Notes under the pieces: model-generated
Told to the model about the DNA's origin: nothing
The model's input: only the letters and a program-made list of their open reading frames with translations
Database searches by the model: none
Part shown: positions 1 through 8,829 of the stretch, piece by piece
Layout: each line of letters opens with the position of its first letter
Position numbering within the stretch: the stretch's first letter is position 1
Made by a program: the position numbers and the translations under genes
Source of the DNA: Rhodospirillaceae bacterium SYSU D60007
GTDB taxonomy: Bacteria > Pseudomonadota > Alphaproteobacteria > Reyranellales > Reyranellaceae
DNA length: 64,000 nt
NCBI GenBank assembly: GCA_003574685.1
Contig: QOCQ01000016.1
Coordinates: 1-64,000 of the forward strand
Direction of reading: 5' to 3'

Positions 1-28
1 CCTTCTCCCCGCCTTCGCGGGGAGAAGG
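1..28. repeat. Palindromic element, family A (CCTTCTCCCCGC hairpin)
   Basis: A perfect 12-bp inverted repeat (arms 1-12 and 17-28) around a CTTC loop. The same hairpin recurs at 2455-2482 and 2618-2645. It lies just upstream of the amidase and may be half of a larger element that begins before the window. A terminator for an upstream gene is possible, but no clear T-run follows. Confidence 0.8.
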
Positions 29-59
29 AAATACTTTTTTCTCATGGGGAGCGTTGTTC

Positions 60-1514
60 ATGGTTGCCTTGCCGTTTCGTACCGCCACGCAACTGGCTGC
101 TGCTGTGCGGTCGAAGAAGATCGGCTGCGTGGAGCTGCTGGAGCTCTATCTGAAGCGCATCGAGAAGCACAATCCGAAGCTCAACGCCATCATCGCACTG
201 GATGTCGCGGGCGCCCGGGCGCGGGCGAAGGCTGCCGACAAGGCGCTGGCGAAGGGCGATGTCTGGGGGCCGCTGCATGGCGTGCCGATGACCATCAAGG
301 AGAGCTACGACGTTGCCGGCATGCCCACGACCTGGGGCGATCCTGCCCTGCGCGCCAACATCGCCGCCACCGACGCGCTGTCGGTGACGCGGCTGAAAGC
401 GGCCGGCGTCACCCTGTTCGGCAAGACCAACGTGCCGCTGATGCTGGCCGACTGGCAGAGCTACAACGCGATCTACGGCACCACCAACAATCCCTGGGAT
501 GTTGCCCGCTCGCCCGGCGGCTCTTCGGGTGGTTCCGCGGCCGCGCTGACCGCGGGCCTGACCGGCATCGAGGCCGGCAGCGATATCGGCGCCTCGATCC
601 GCAATCCCGCGCATTATTGCGGCGTCTACGGCCACAAGCCGACCTGGGGCATCGTGAGTCCGCGCGGCCATGCGCTGCCCGGCCGGGTAGCGCAGGCCGA
701 CATCTCCGTGATCGGTCCGCTGGCGCGCGGTGCCGAAGATCTGGAGATCGCGCTGGAGGCCATGGCCGGGCCAGACGAGATCGATGACGCCGGCTGGCGG
801 CTGAAGCTGCGCAAGCCGGCACACAAGAAGCTGCGCGATTTCCGGATCGCGGTCATGTTCGACGACCCGAACTCGGCCGTGGATGACGACGTGCAGACGC
901 CGATGCGCGCGCTCGTGGACTTCCTCGCCCGGCAGAAGGTGAGGGTCAGCGACACGGCGCGGCCCGACATCGACATGACGGAAATGCACCGGCTCTACAT
1001 CCGGCTGCTGCGGGCAGCGACGTCGGGCCGGCAAAGCGATACCGCCTTCGACCACAACCTCGCCGAGGTCAGGCGGCTGCCGGACGATGATTTCAGCTAC
1101 TACGCGCAGATGGTCAGGGCCAACACGCTCAGCCACCGCGACTGGCTGGCGGCCAATGAACGGCGGCACCAGATGCGGCTGCGCTGGGCGGAGTTCTTCA
1201 AGGATTTCGACCTGCTGCTCTGCCCGGCCGCTGCTTCCGCCGCCTTCCCGCACGACCATGCCGGCGAACGCCACGAGCGGACCATCGAGGTGAACGGCCA
1301 GCGCGTGCCTACCACCGACCAGCTTTTCTGGGCCGGCATCAGCGGCGTCTGTTACCTGCCCGGCACGGTGGCGCCCATCGGCCTCACGCCGGCGGGTCTG
1401 CCGGTCGGCGTGCAGATCATCGGCCCGCAATACGGCGATCGGACCTGTCTGCGCTTCGCGCGTCTGCTGGAACGTGCGTATTATGCCTTCCAGCCGCCAC
1501 CGGGATACGATTGA
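60..1514 (+). CDS. Amidase (amidase signature family)
   Basis: Hydrolyses a C-N amide bond; the substrate cannot be read from sequence. The 484-residue protein has the amidase-signature Ser-cisSer-Lys triad: Lys80 (VPMTIKE), cis-Ser155 in SPGGSSGGS, and nucleophile Ser179 in GSDIGASIRNPA, with the usual 24-residue spacing between the serines. Length fits the family. I chose ATG 60, preceded by GGGGAG, rather than the TTG two codons earlier. A DapA-fold aldolase follows 27 bases downstream on the same strand, so the two may be co-transcribed for catabolism of an amide-bearing compound (inference). No signal peptide is visible, so a cytoplasmic location is likely. GatA is unlikely because no gatB/gatC lie nearby. 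Confidence 0.9.
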   Translation: MVALPFRTATQLAAAVRSKKIGCVELLELYLKRIEKHNPKLNAIIALDVAGARARAKAADKALAKGDVWGPLHGVPMTIKESYDVAGMPTTWGDPALRANIAATDALSVTRLKAAGVTLFGKTNVPLMLADWQSYNAIYGTTNNPWDVARSPGGSSGGSAAALTAGLTGIEAGSDIGASIRNPAHYCGVYGHKPTWGIVSPRGHALPGRVAQADISVIGPLARGAEDLEIALEAMAGPDEIDDAGWRLKLRKPAHKKLRDFRIAVMFDDPNSAVDDDVQTPMRALVDFLARQKVRVSDTARPDIDMTEMHRLYIRLLRAATSGRQSDTAFDHNLAEVRRLPDDDFSYYAQMVRANTLSHRDWLAANERRHQMRLRWAEFFKDFDLLLCPAAASAAFPHDHAGERHERTIEVNGQRVPTTDQLFWAGISGVCYLPGTVAPIGLTPAGLPVGVQIIGPQYGDRTCLRFARLLERAYYAFQPPPGYD

Positions 1515-1541
1515 ACGGCGGGGCGCGGGAGATCACGAGTC

Positions 1542-2447
1542 ATGGCACGACCGCTTGGCATCTGGCCGATGCTCTATGCCTTCTTCGACGAGTCGGGTGC
1601 GCTCGACCGCACCGCGATGCGCCGCCAGGTGGAAGCCTGCGTGCGTGAAGGCGCGCACGGTCTCGCCGTGCTGGGGCTGGCGACGGAAGTCAGCAAGCTG
1701 AGTGAAGAGGAACGGCGCAACCTCGTGACGTGGCTGGCCGAGGACCTTGATGGCCGCCGGCCTTTCGCCGTCACCGTCACCGGCAACAAGCCGGACGAGC
1801 AGACTGCCTTCGCGCGCTTTGCGGCCGAGGCGGGCGCGGCGTACGTGATCCTGCAGCCCCCGCGCGGCGAGGCCCTCGACGAGCTCAGCCTGTCGCGCTT
1901 CTTCGGCGCCGTCGCCGATGGCAGCCCCATCCCGGTTGGCATCCAGAACGCGCCGGACTATCTCGGGATCGGACTCTCCCCGTCGGCGATCCGCGCGCTG
2001 CACCGCAACCACGCCAACTTCATCATGGTCAAGGGCGAGGCGCCGGTGGTCACGATCCGGCGCATCATCGAGGAAACCGAAGGCGGCATTACCGTGTTCA
2101 ACGGCCGCGGCGGGCTGGAGCTGCCGGACAACATCCGGGCCGGCTGCGAGGGCATCATCCCGGCGCCTGACTTCTTCGACCGCCAGGTGCGCATCTTCGG
2201 CCTGATGCGCACGCTCGATGATGCCGAGAACGAAGAGATCGCCGAGAACCTCTATCGCGAGATCCTGCCCGGCATCGTCTTCGTCATGCAGTCGATCGAC
2301 ACGCTGGTCTGCTACGGCAAGCGCATCGCCGCCTGGCGGCTGGGCCTGCGCGGCGAGATCTACGACCGCGCCCCGGCGTTGGCGCCGACCAAATTTGGCC
2401 TCGAATGCGCCCACCGCTTCGCCCGCGCGCTGGGCCCCTACGCGTAG
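1542..2447 (+). CDS. DapA-fold (dihydrodipicolinate synthase family) aldolase/lyase
   Basis: A 301-residue (beta/alpha)8 class-I aldolase or dehydratase. The Schiff-base lysine is Lys164 in NFIMVKGEAP. GLATEVSKLS replaces the usual GTTGE motif. The proton-relay Tyr of the YNxP motif is replaced by Gln135 (GIQNAPDYLG), with the expected spacing to the lysine. True dihydrodipicolinate synthase activity is therefore unlikely; a related 2-oxo-acid aldolase or dehydratase is more probable. An ATG with GGGAG upstream sets the start. The gene follows the amidase and converges on an aldehyde dehydrogenase that resembles 2-oxoglutarate-semialdehyde dehydrogenases, a frequent partner of DapA-fold sugar-acid dehydratases. 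That link is inference because the genes lie on opposite strands. Confidence 0.85.
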   Translation: MARPLGIWPMLYAFFDESGALDRTAMRRQVEACVREGAHGLAVLGLATEVSKLSEEERRNLVTWLAEDLDGRRPFAVTVTGNKPDEQTAFARFAAEAGAAYVILQPPRGEALDELSLSRFFGAVADGSPIPVGIQNAPDYLGIGLSPSAIRALHRNHANFIMVKGEAPVVTIRRIIEETEGGITVFNGRGGLELPDNIRAGCEGIIPAPDFFDRQVRIFGLMRTLDDAENEEIAENLYREILPGIVFVMQSIDTLVCYGKRIAAWRLGLRGEIYDRAPALAPTKFGLECAHRFARALGPYA

Positions 2448-2454
2448 CGTCTTC

Positions 2455-2645
2455 CCTTCTCCCCGCGCAGGCGGGGAGAAGGTGCCCGAAGGGCGGATGA
2501 GGGGCTTCGCGGCCTTGCGACAAACAAAGGCGTTGGCTTGTAGGCACAGTGCGCCCGCCATCGATGCATCGTGTCTGTCGTGGCGCCGTGAAGCCCCTCA
2601 TCCGGCGCTGCGCGCCACCTTCTCCCCGCCTTCGCGGGGAGAAGG
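2455..2645. repeat. Composite palindromic element, family A
   Basis: Two copies of the CCTTCTCCCCGC hairpin (2455-2482 and 2618-2645) flank an inner inverted repeat: GGATGAGGGGCTTC at 2495-2508 pairs with GAAGCCCCTCATCC at 2590-2603. The whole intergenic space between the convergent DapA-fold and aldehyde dehydrogenase genes is this element. It could act as a bidirectional terminator. The nested architecture looks like a non-autonomous dispersed repeat. Confidence 0.85.
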
Positions 2646-2658
2646 CAAGACCGCCTGG

Positions 2659-4095
2659 CTACGCCAGCGTGTAGGCGGTCTTGACGGTGGTGTAGAACTC
2701 GGCGGCGTAGCGGCCCTGTTCGCGCGGGCCGTAGCTTGAGCCTTTGCGGCCGCCGAACGGCACGTGGTAATCGACGCCGGCGGTCGGCAGGTTCACCATC
2801 ACCATGCCGGCCTGGCTGTGCCGCTTGAAGTGGCTGGCATACTTCAGCGACGTGGTGCAGATGCCGCTCGACAGCCCGAAATCGGTGTCATTGGCGACCG
2901 CCAGCGCTTCCTCGTAGTCCTTCACCCGCACAACGCTGGCCACCGGGCCGAAGATCTCCTCGCGGTTGATGCGCATCTGGTTGTGCGTGTCGGTGAACAG
3001 TGCCGGCGACAGATAATAGCCGGGCGTATCGCGATTGAGCCGCTCGCCGCCGACCGCCAGCATGGCGCCCTCCTTGCGGCCGATCTCAAGGTAACGCAAA
3101 TCCTGGTCGAGCTGGTTCTGATCGACCACCGGCCCGATGTCGGTGCCCTGCTTCAGCGCATCGTCGATCTTCAGCGTCTTCAGCTTCTCGACCATCGCGC
3201 CGACGAACCGGTCATGGATGCCCTGCGTCACGACCAGCCGGCTGGAAGCCGTGCAGCGCTGGCCGGTCGAGAAGAACGCGCCGTTCACCGCCGTGCCCAC
3301 CGCCGTGCCGAGATCGGCATCGTCCAGCACCACCAGCGGGTTCTTGCCGCCCATCTCGAGCTGGACCTTCGCCCCGCGCGACACCGCCGCCAGCGCCACC
3401 TTGCGGCCCGTCTCGACCGAGCCGGTGAAGCTGACCGCCGCGACCTTGGGCGAGTTCAGGATCGCCTCGCCCACTTCCGACCCGCGGCCCATCACCAGGT
3501 TGAAAACGCCCTCGGGCAGGCCGCTGCGCGCGATGATCTCGCTCAGCGCCCAGGCGCAGCCGGGCACGAGGTCGGCGGGCTTGAAGACGACGCAATTGCC
3601 GTAGGCCAGCGCCGGCGCGATCTTCCACGCGGGAATCGCGATCGGGAAGTTCCACGGCGTGATCAGCCCGACCACGCCAACAGGTTCGCGCGTGATCTCG
3701 ACATCCACGCCCTGCCGCACTGAGGCGATCTTCTCGCCCGGCACACGCACCGCCTCGGCGGCGAAGAAGCGGAAGATCTGCCCCGCGCGCATCGCCTCGC
3801 CGATGCCTTCGGGCAGCGTCTTGCCCTCCTCGCGCGAGAGCAGCCGTCCGAGCTCATCCTTGCGGGCGAGGATCTCGCTGCCGATCATGTCGAGCGCATC
3901 GGCGCGCTGCTGCGGCGTTGCCGCCGCCCAGGCCGGCGCCGCAGCCGCCGCGGCCTCGATGGCGGTCTCCGCCTGCTGGCGCGAGGAACGCGCGTACTCC
4001 CCGACCACGTCGTTCGTGTTGGAAGGATTGAGGTTACGGTTGATGTCCGTGCCCTCGATCCATTCGCCGGCGATGTAGTTGCGGTTCGTTGCCAT
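2659..4095 (-). CDS. NAD(P)-dependent aldehyde dehydrogenase
   Basis: Oxidises an aldehyde to the carboxylic acid. The 478-residue protein is full length for the ALDH superfamily, with catalytic Cys281 (FSTGQRC) and general-base Glu247 (QLEMGGKNP) at the canonical 34-residue spacing. The PWNFP segment and FTGS motif of the cofactor site are present. Overall it resembles 2-oxoglutarate-semialdehyde/succinate-semialdehyde dehydrogenases, but the substrate is not certain. The start is supported by AGGAG eight bases before the ATG. It lies 24 bases downstream of an iron alcohol dehydrogenase on the same strand, an arrangement suited to oxidising an alcohol through its aldehyde to an acid. Confidence 0.92.
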   Translation of the reverse strand: MATNRNYIAGEWIEGTDINRNLNPSNTNDVVGEYARSSRQQAETAIEAAAAAAPAWAAATPQQRADALDMIGSEILARKDELGRLLSREEGKTLPEGIGEAMRAGQIFRFFAAEAVRVPGEKIASVRQGVDVEITREPVGVVGLITPWNFPIAIPAWKIAPALAYGNCVVFKPADLVPGCAWALSEIIARSGLPEGVFNLVMGRGSEVGEAILNSPKVAAVSFTGSVETGRKVALAAVSRGAKVQLEMGGKNPLVVLDDADLGTAVGTAVNGAFFSTGQRCTASSRLVVTQGIHDRFVGAMVEKLKTLKIDDALKQGTDIGPVVDQNQLDQDLRYLEIGRKEGAMLAVGGERLNRDTPGYYLSPALFTDTHNQMRINREEIFGPVASVVRVKDYEEALAVANDTDFGLSSGICTTSLKYASHFKRHSQAGMVMVNLPTAGVDYHVPFGGRKGSSYGPREQGRYAAEFYTTVKTAYTLA

Positions 4096-4119
4096 GGCGG
4101 TTGCTCCTTTCGTGGTGGC

Positions 4120-5271
4120 TCACGCACCGTACGATTGCTCGATCAGGGTAGTGTACTCCGCCTTTGTCGGCTGCCGCGGCGTCGTCAGGTGACAATGGTC
4201 ACCGAGCGCGCCCTCGGCGATCAGCGGGAAAGCGTCCTCCGGCACGCCCATTGCCTTGAGCCCGGCGGGAATGCCGATGCGGGCATTCATGGCGGCCACC
4301 GCCTCTGCAAGCCCGTCGGCCGTGGCTTCGCGTTCGGGAAGGCCGATCACCTGCGCCATGCGCGCGATCTTGTCGCCCACGGCCGGCGCGTTGAAGCGGA
4401 TCACGGCCGGCATATAGACGGCGTTCAGCGTGCCGTGATGCAGCGGCAGTCCTTTCAGGGCTCCGCTGGGGTGGGAGAGCGCATGCACCGCCCCGAGTCC
4501 CTTCTGGAAGCACATGGCACCCTCCATGGCGGCCATGGCCATGTTCCAGCGCGCCTCGCGATCGCCGCCATCCCGCACCGCGCGTTCCAGGTGCCGCCAG
4601 GCTTTACCCAATCCGTCGAGTGCGATCGCCTCGGCCGGCGGATTGACCGTCGGCGCCATGAACGTCTCCATGCAGTGCGCGATGGCGTCCATGCCGGTGC
4701 CGGCGGTCAGGCGCGGCGGCAATCCCAGTGTCAGCTCGGGATCGACCAGCGCCAGTCGCGGGATCAGGTACGGGCTGCCGATGGCGAGCTTTCGCCCGCT
4801 GTCCATGATGATGAGGCCGCCGCGCCCGACCTCGCTGCCGGTGCCGGAGGTGGTCGGAATGGCGACGACAGGCGCGACTTTCGAGGTGATCTTCGCGGCG
4901 CCGCCCTCGACCATGGCATAGGGCTGCAGGGAATCGCCTGGATGAGTCGCCATCAGCGCCACGGCCTTGCCGAGGTCCATGGGCGAGCCGCCGCCGATGG
5001 CGATGATGCCGTCGCAGCCCTCGGCCTTGTAGATCGCCAGCGCGTCGCGCACGGCCTGCTCGGTGGGGTTCTCGGGCGTGCCGTCGTAGATCGCGATTGG
5101 CATATTGCCCGGTAGCTGGGCCTTCACCTTGTCCCACAGGCCGGCGGCAATCACGCCCTTGTCGGTGATCACCAGCGGACGGCGCATGCCGATCAACTGC
5201 AGCTCGGAGTCGAGCAGCCTGATGGCGCCGAAGTCGAACTGGATGCGGGTCAGATACGTGATCAGGGCCAT
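4120..5271 (-). CDS. Iron-containing alcohol dehydrogenase
   Basis: A 383-residue group III (Fe-ADH) protein that interconverts an alcohol and an aldehyde or ketone with NAD(P). Visible motifs are the nucleotide-binding IGGGSPMDLGKAVA, the TSGTGSE segment, and metal ligands in GTGMDAIAHCME, HALSHPSGAL and LHHGTLNA. The reading frame stays open farther upstream, but ATG 5271 carries a strong GGAGGAAGCC ribosome site and gives the standard family N-terminus. It is the first gene of a two-gene operon with the downstream aldehyde dehydrogenase. The metal is inferred from the motif family. Confidence 0.92.
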   Translation of the reverse strand: MALITYLTRIQFDFGAIRLLDSELQLIGMRRPLVITDKGVIAAGLWDKVKAQLPGNMPIAIYDGTPENPTEQAVRDALAIYKAEGCDGIIAIGGGSPMDLGKAVALMATHPGDSLQPYAMVEGGAAKITSKVAPVVAIPTTSGTGSEVGRGGLIIMDSGRKLAIGSPYLIPRLALVDPELTLGLPPRLTAGTGMDAIAHCMETFMAPTVNPPAEAIALDGLGKAWRHLERAVRDGGDREARWNMAMAAMEGAMCFQKGLGAVHALSHPSGALKGLPLHHGTLNAVYMPAVIRFNAPAVGDKIARMAQVIGLPEREATADGLAEAVAAMNARIGIPAGLKAMGVPEDAFPLIAEGALGDHCHLTTPRQPTKAEYTTLIEQSYGA

Positions 5272-5395
5272 GGCTTCCTCCGGATGCGGGTCAGCATAGC
5301 CGCCGCCCCGCCCCGCACAACCTCCGACGCCGTGCATTGCGGACAACAGCGAGCCGCGGCCATAGTGCTCACGGTGGCAAACCGGGAGATGGCGC

Positions 5396-6853
5396 GTGGA
5401 CATCGTCAAGAGCCTGATTGTGGTCTTCGACGGCTTGCGTCCCGACATGGTGCGTGCCGATACGATGCCGCACCTGCATGCCTTCCAGACTGCGCATTGC
5501 CGGTTTCCCGAGAGCCGCTGCGTCTTTCCCAGCGAGACCCGCGTCAATGCGGCGGCACTGGGTACTGGCTGCCATGCCGGCGGCCATGGCCTTGTCGGCA
5601 ATCAGTTTCACGCGGCGTCGATCTTTGCGGACCGCCCGATCCGCACTTCGGAGCGCGACGACCTTGTGGCCGCGGATGTCGGCTTCACCGGTGGCCTGAT
5701 CCAGGTGCCGTCGCTGGGCGAACGGCTGGCCGCAGCAGGCCGTACGCTCGCGGTCGTATCCACGGGCTCCACTGGCTCGGGCTGGCTGCTGCACCATCGC
5801 GCCGAGCGGCTGGGCCAGTTTCGCTGGCTGGCCCATGGCGCCGCGCACAGCACGCCGGCCGATGCCTGGGCCGAGATCGAGGCGCGCTTCGGCCCGCCAC
5901 CTGCTGTTGGCATTCCGCAAACGCCGCGCCTCGATCATGCCACCAGCATCCTGCTCGACTATGTCCTGCCGGTGATCGATCCCGACGTCGCGATCCTCTG
6001 GTTCACCGATCCCGACTACACCTATCACTATCGTGGTATCGGCTCGCCGGAAGCACTGGCAGCCCTTCGCGGCGCTGATCAGGCGTTCGGCCGCATCGTC
6101 GATCGATGGCAGCGCCCGCACAAAGGCAACCCGCGCGCGATCTTTGTTGCCTCCGACCATGGCCACATCACCAACCGCGAGCGCATCGACCTGCTGGCCG
6201 CGCTGCGCAGCGGCGGCTTTTCCGTGGACAGGCGTGCGGCTGGCGACGCCGACGCCGGCCTCGTGCCCGGCTCGGTATCGGCGCTCAGCTTCCGCCGGCA
6301 CGACAATGGCCTGCAGCGTGCCGTCGTTGACTGGCTGGCGGCGCAGCCCTGGTGTGGCGCCCTGTTCAGCACCGGACCCGATCCTGTCGCCGGCGCTGTT
6401 CCGGGCACGCTGAATTGCGCGCTGCTCGGACTGAAGAGCCCGCGCACGGCGGATCTTCTGTTCACGCTGGCGCATGACGACGGGCCGGGCGACGGTGGCT
6501 GGCCGGGCGGCGGGCTGCACGACAGCGATCTGCCACCGGCTGGCGGCAACCATGGCGGGCTGCACCCACGGGAGATGAACAATGTGCTGCTGGCCGGCGG
6601 TGCGCCGTTTCGCACCGCCTTCGCCTCGCCCTGCCCCGGCGGGATCATCGACGTGACCCCCACGGTGCTGCATCTGCTGGGCATTGCCACGACCGGCTGT
6701 GACGGCCGTGTGCTGACCGAGGCGCTGGCCAATGGCGAGGTGCCGGCGTATGAGACGGAACGCCACGCCATGACCGCCGGCCATCATCCCCACCATCTTT
6801 CCGTCTCGCGCACGGGAAGCACCCGGTACGTCAACGGGGGCGGCCGTGGCTGA
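5396..6853 (+). CDS. Alkaline phosphatase superfamily (nucleotide pyrophosphatase/phosphodiesterase-like) protein
   Basis: A 485-residue hydrolase of the type I phosphodiesterase fold. It starts VVFDGLRPDM, with the metal-binding Asp, and has the nucleophile region in CVFPSETRVNAAAL, an FTDPDYTYH segment, SDHGHIT, and a late histidine in GGNHGGLHPRE. These are the spaced D, T/S, D, DH and H ligands of the two-metal site. The likely reaction is phosphodiester or phosphomonoester hydrolysis, substrate unknown. The start is GTG 5396 with GGGAG upstream; ATG 5389 is out of frame. There is no signal peptide, unusual for this superfamily, so it may be cytoplasmic. It overlaps the next gene by 8 bases, implying translational coupling to a GNAT acetyltransferase. 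Confidence 0.85.
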   Translation: MDIVKSLIVVFDGLRPDMVRADTMPHLHAFQTAHCRFPESRCVFPSETRVNAAALGTGCHAGGHGLVGNQFHAASIFADRPIRTSERDDLVAADVGFTGGLIQVPSLGERLAAAGRTLAVVSTGSTGSGWLLHHRAERLGQFRWLAHGAAHSTPADAWAEIEARFGPPPAVGIPQTPRLDHATSILLDYVLPVIDPDVAILWFTDPDYTYHYRGIGSPEALAALRGADQAFGRIVDRWQRPHKGNPRAIFVASDHGHITNRERIDLLAALRSGGFSVDRRAAGDADAGLVPGSVSALSFRRHDNGLQRAVVDWLAAQPWCGALFSTGPDPVAGAVPGTLNCALLGLKSPRTADLLFTLAHDDGPGDGGWPGGGLHDSDLPPAGGNHGGLHPREMNNVLLAGGAPFRTAFASPCPGGIIDVTPTVLHLLGIATTGCDGRVLTEALANGEVPAYETERHAMTAGHHPHHLSVSRTGSTRYVNGGGRG

Positions 6854-7361
6854 GCCAGCGGGCGCCATCCTTGTACGCCGCGCGGCACCGGACGATGCCG
6901 CCGACATCGCGGCCCTGATCAATGAGGCCTTCGCGCAGTATCGCGGCCGGCTCGATCCGCAGCCCAGCGCGCTTGCGGAAACCGCCGAGACGGTGGTCCC
7001 GCAGATCGCGGCGCCTGCCGGTGCCGCGGTGGCCCTGCGCCTCGAGGGTTCCGGCAGCACCGGCCCTGCCGTTGGTGCTGTCCTCTACCGGCCGGAAGAA
7101 GAGGATCTCTATCTCGGGCGGCTGGCTGTTGCCCCTGGGGCGCGCCGCGGCGGCATTGCCGGTGCGCTGATCCGCTTCGTCGAGGACGAGGCACGGCGGC
7201 GCGATTGTCCGGGGATCGTGCTCGGCGTCCGGATTGCGGTGCCCGCCAACCAGCGCCTGTTCGCACGGCATGGCTTTGTCGAGGTTTCCCGCCACGCCCA
7301 TGACGGCTACGCTCACCCCACCTGGATCAGGATGCGCAAGAGGCTGTTTTCGGCGGTTTGA
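6846..7361 (+). CDS. GNAT-family N-acetyltransferase
   Basis: A 171-residue GCN5-related acetyltransferase. The acetyl-CoA site is LGRLAVAPGARRGGIAGAL (about 90-110), followed by NQRLFARHGF, the usual alpha4/beta5 region. The acceptor substrate is unknown. It starts with GTG, overlapping the preceding phosphodiesterase-like gene by 8 bases, so both are probably translated from one message. Confidence 0.85.
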   Translation: MAEPAGAILVRRAAPDDAADIAALINEAFAQYRGRLDPQPSALAETAETVVPQIAAPAGAAVALRLEGSGSTGPAVGAVLYRPEEEDLYLGRLAVAPGARRGGIAGALIRFVEDEARRRDCPGIVLGVRIAVPANQRLFARHGFVEVSRHAHDGYAHPTWIRMRKRLFSAV

Positions 7362-7435
7362 CGCACGTCAACGTTCTGTCGTGGATTTCTGGCTAGATGT
7401 GCCACATCAAGACTTCGGGCAGAGGGAGGAGCGCC

Positions 7436-7813
7436 ATGCGTCAGGATTTCCGCACGCAAAGTGAAGCCTTCTGGGTTTTTCAGGACCGGCTGCTGAGCCA
7501 CATGGAGCAGATGAACCGGGCATGGTTCCAGCGCCGCCACGAAGGCACGAATGCCGCGCTCAAGGCGGCCGGCAACATCTGCTGCACCACCAGTCCCGCA
7601 GAGGCACTCGAAGAGTATGCCGCCTGGGCCGCCGGCAGCCTCGAGCGCCTGACGCGCGATGCGCTGGATGTGCAGGCGCACTTCACGACCATGTCCGACC
7701 TGTTGCTGCAGGCCACGCACAGCGTGATGCATGGGCCGTCCGAGGCAGGCCAGGCGGACATCATGACGCCCACCGAAGCCGATCAGCCGGCAGCGATGAA
7801 AGAGGCCGCCTAG
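7436..7813 (+). CDS. Phasin-like protein
   Basis: A 125-residue, largely helical protein without catalytic motifs. The repeating amphipathic pattern, with a central NICCTTSPAEALEEYAAW segment followed by SLERLTRDALDVQAHFTTMSDLL, resembles phasin-family proteins that coat polyhydroxyalkanoate granules. ATG 7436 is preceded by AGAGGGAGGA. A family match is from memory of sequence style; no PHA synthase gene is in the window, so the role is tentative. Confidence 0.55.
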   Translation: MRQDFRTQSEAFWVFQDRLLSHMEQMNRAWFQRRHEGTNAALKAAGNICCTTSPAEALEEYAAWAAGSLERLTRDALDVQAHFTTMSDLLLQATHSVMHGPSEAGQADIMTPTEADQPAAMKEAA

Positions 7814-7826
7814 GGGCCGTCATTCC

Positions 7827-7908
7827 TGTCATCCCGAGCGAGGATCTTTGACGGCCGTGTATCCACGTGTTGGCGGCCGAAAGATCCCTCGCTACGCTCG
7901 GGATGACA
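7827..7908. repeat. Palindromic element, family D (TGTCATCCCGAGCG)
   Basis: An interrupted inverted repeat: TGTCATCCCGAGCG with AGGATCTTTGACGGCCG on one side, and CGGCCGAAAGATCC with CTCGCTACGCTCGGGATGACA on the other. It fills the gap between the phasin-like gene and the GNAT gene. A second, diverged copy is at 42694-42766. Confidence 0.85.
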
Positions 7909-7922
7909 GAATGAGGGGGACT

Positions 7923-8795
7923 ATGGCCGAGGTGGATGTACGTGTACTGCGCGAGGTCCACCGTCCGGCCCTGGCGGCGTTCCTCGACAGCCGGCCCGAT
8001 ACGCATCTTTTCCTGCGCAGCAATCTTGCCCGTGGCCGGCTGGAGGACGACGGCAAACCCTTCGACGGCACCTGGGTCGGCACGGTGCGCGACGACGGCA
8101 CCGTAACCTCTGTCGCCGCCCTGTTCTGGAACGGCGTGTGCCTGCTGCAGATGCCCGCGCATGCCCAGGAAATCCTCGACATGCTGGCGGGCGCCGCCCC
8201 GCGCGCCCTGATCGAGCTCTGCGGCCCAACGGCGCAGGTCGAGGCAGCGCTGCGCCACGGGCTGGTCCGGGACCGCTCCCTGCGCGGGCGGCACGATGCG
8301 GTCGTGATGCGCCTGTCGCTGGCTGAGCTTGCCGTTCCCGCGGCGCTGGCAGCCACGTCGGTCGATACCCGCCCGCCCATGGGCGAGGAGCTGACGATGC
8401 TGGGCGTCTGGTACGCCGCCTTCAACCACGAGGTGTTCGACGAGCCCCGCTCGCCCGAGTCCGACCTGCGTGCGCGGCAGTGGGTGCGCGCCATGCACGA
8501 CGAACGGCGCGACCAGATCGCCACGGTGGACGATCGCCCGGTGGCCTATTGCGCCATCACCAACCAGCTCGGCGACGAGGTCAATATCGGCGCCGTCTAC
8601 ACGCCGCCCGGCTTGCGCGGGCAAGGCTATGCGCGCTGCGTCGTGGCCGGCATCCTGCGGGAAGCGGCCCGGGACGGCGTGGCGCGCGCCGGCCTGACGG
8701 CCCTCAAGGACAACCCGGCTTCGCTGGCGGCCTACCGCGCGCTGGGCTTCCGGCCCGCCCACGACTGGACGATCACCCGGTTCTTCCCCGCCTGA
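7923..8795 (+). CDS. GNAT-family N-acetyltransferase
   Basis: A 290-residue protein with a C-terminal GNAT domain: IGAVYTPPGLRGQGYARCVVAG (about 218-240) is the acetyl-CoA motif and NPASLAAYRALGFRP the conserved tail. The N-terminal 150 residues resemble the second, degenerate GNAT-like half seen in tandem GNAT proteins. I placed the start at ATG 7923, after GAGGGGGA. An upstream in-frame extension would run through the palindromic repeat and is rejected. The acceptor is unknown. Confidence 0.85.
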   Translation: MAEVDVRVLREVHRPALAAFLDSRPDTHLFLRSNLARGRLEDDGKPFDGTWVGTVRDDGTVTSVAALFWNGVCLLQMPAHAQEILDMLAGAAPRALIELCGPTAQVEAALRHGLVRDRSLRGRHDAVVMRLSLAELAVPAALAATSVDTRPPMGEELTMLGVWYAAFNHEVFDEPRSPESDLRARQWVRAMHDERRDQIATVDDRPVAYCAITNQLGDEVNIGAVYTPPGLRGQGYARCVVAGILREAARDGVARAGLTALKDNPASLAAYRALGFRPAHDWTITRFFPA

Positions 8796-8801
8796 AATCC
8801 C

Positions 8802-8829
8802 CTTGAACGGGGCCAGCCCTCACCTATCT
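8802..8829 (+). promoter_or_regulatory. Candidate heat-shock (sigma-32 type) promoter for hsp20
   Basis: CTTGAA at 8802-8807 matches the heat-shock -35 element. ACCTATCT at 8822-8829 matches CCCCATNT at six of eight positions, with a 14-base spacer. It lies about 90 bases upstream of the Hsp20 start, leaving a leader that could also hold an RNA thermometer. This is a pattern match only. Confidence 0.45.
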
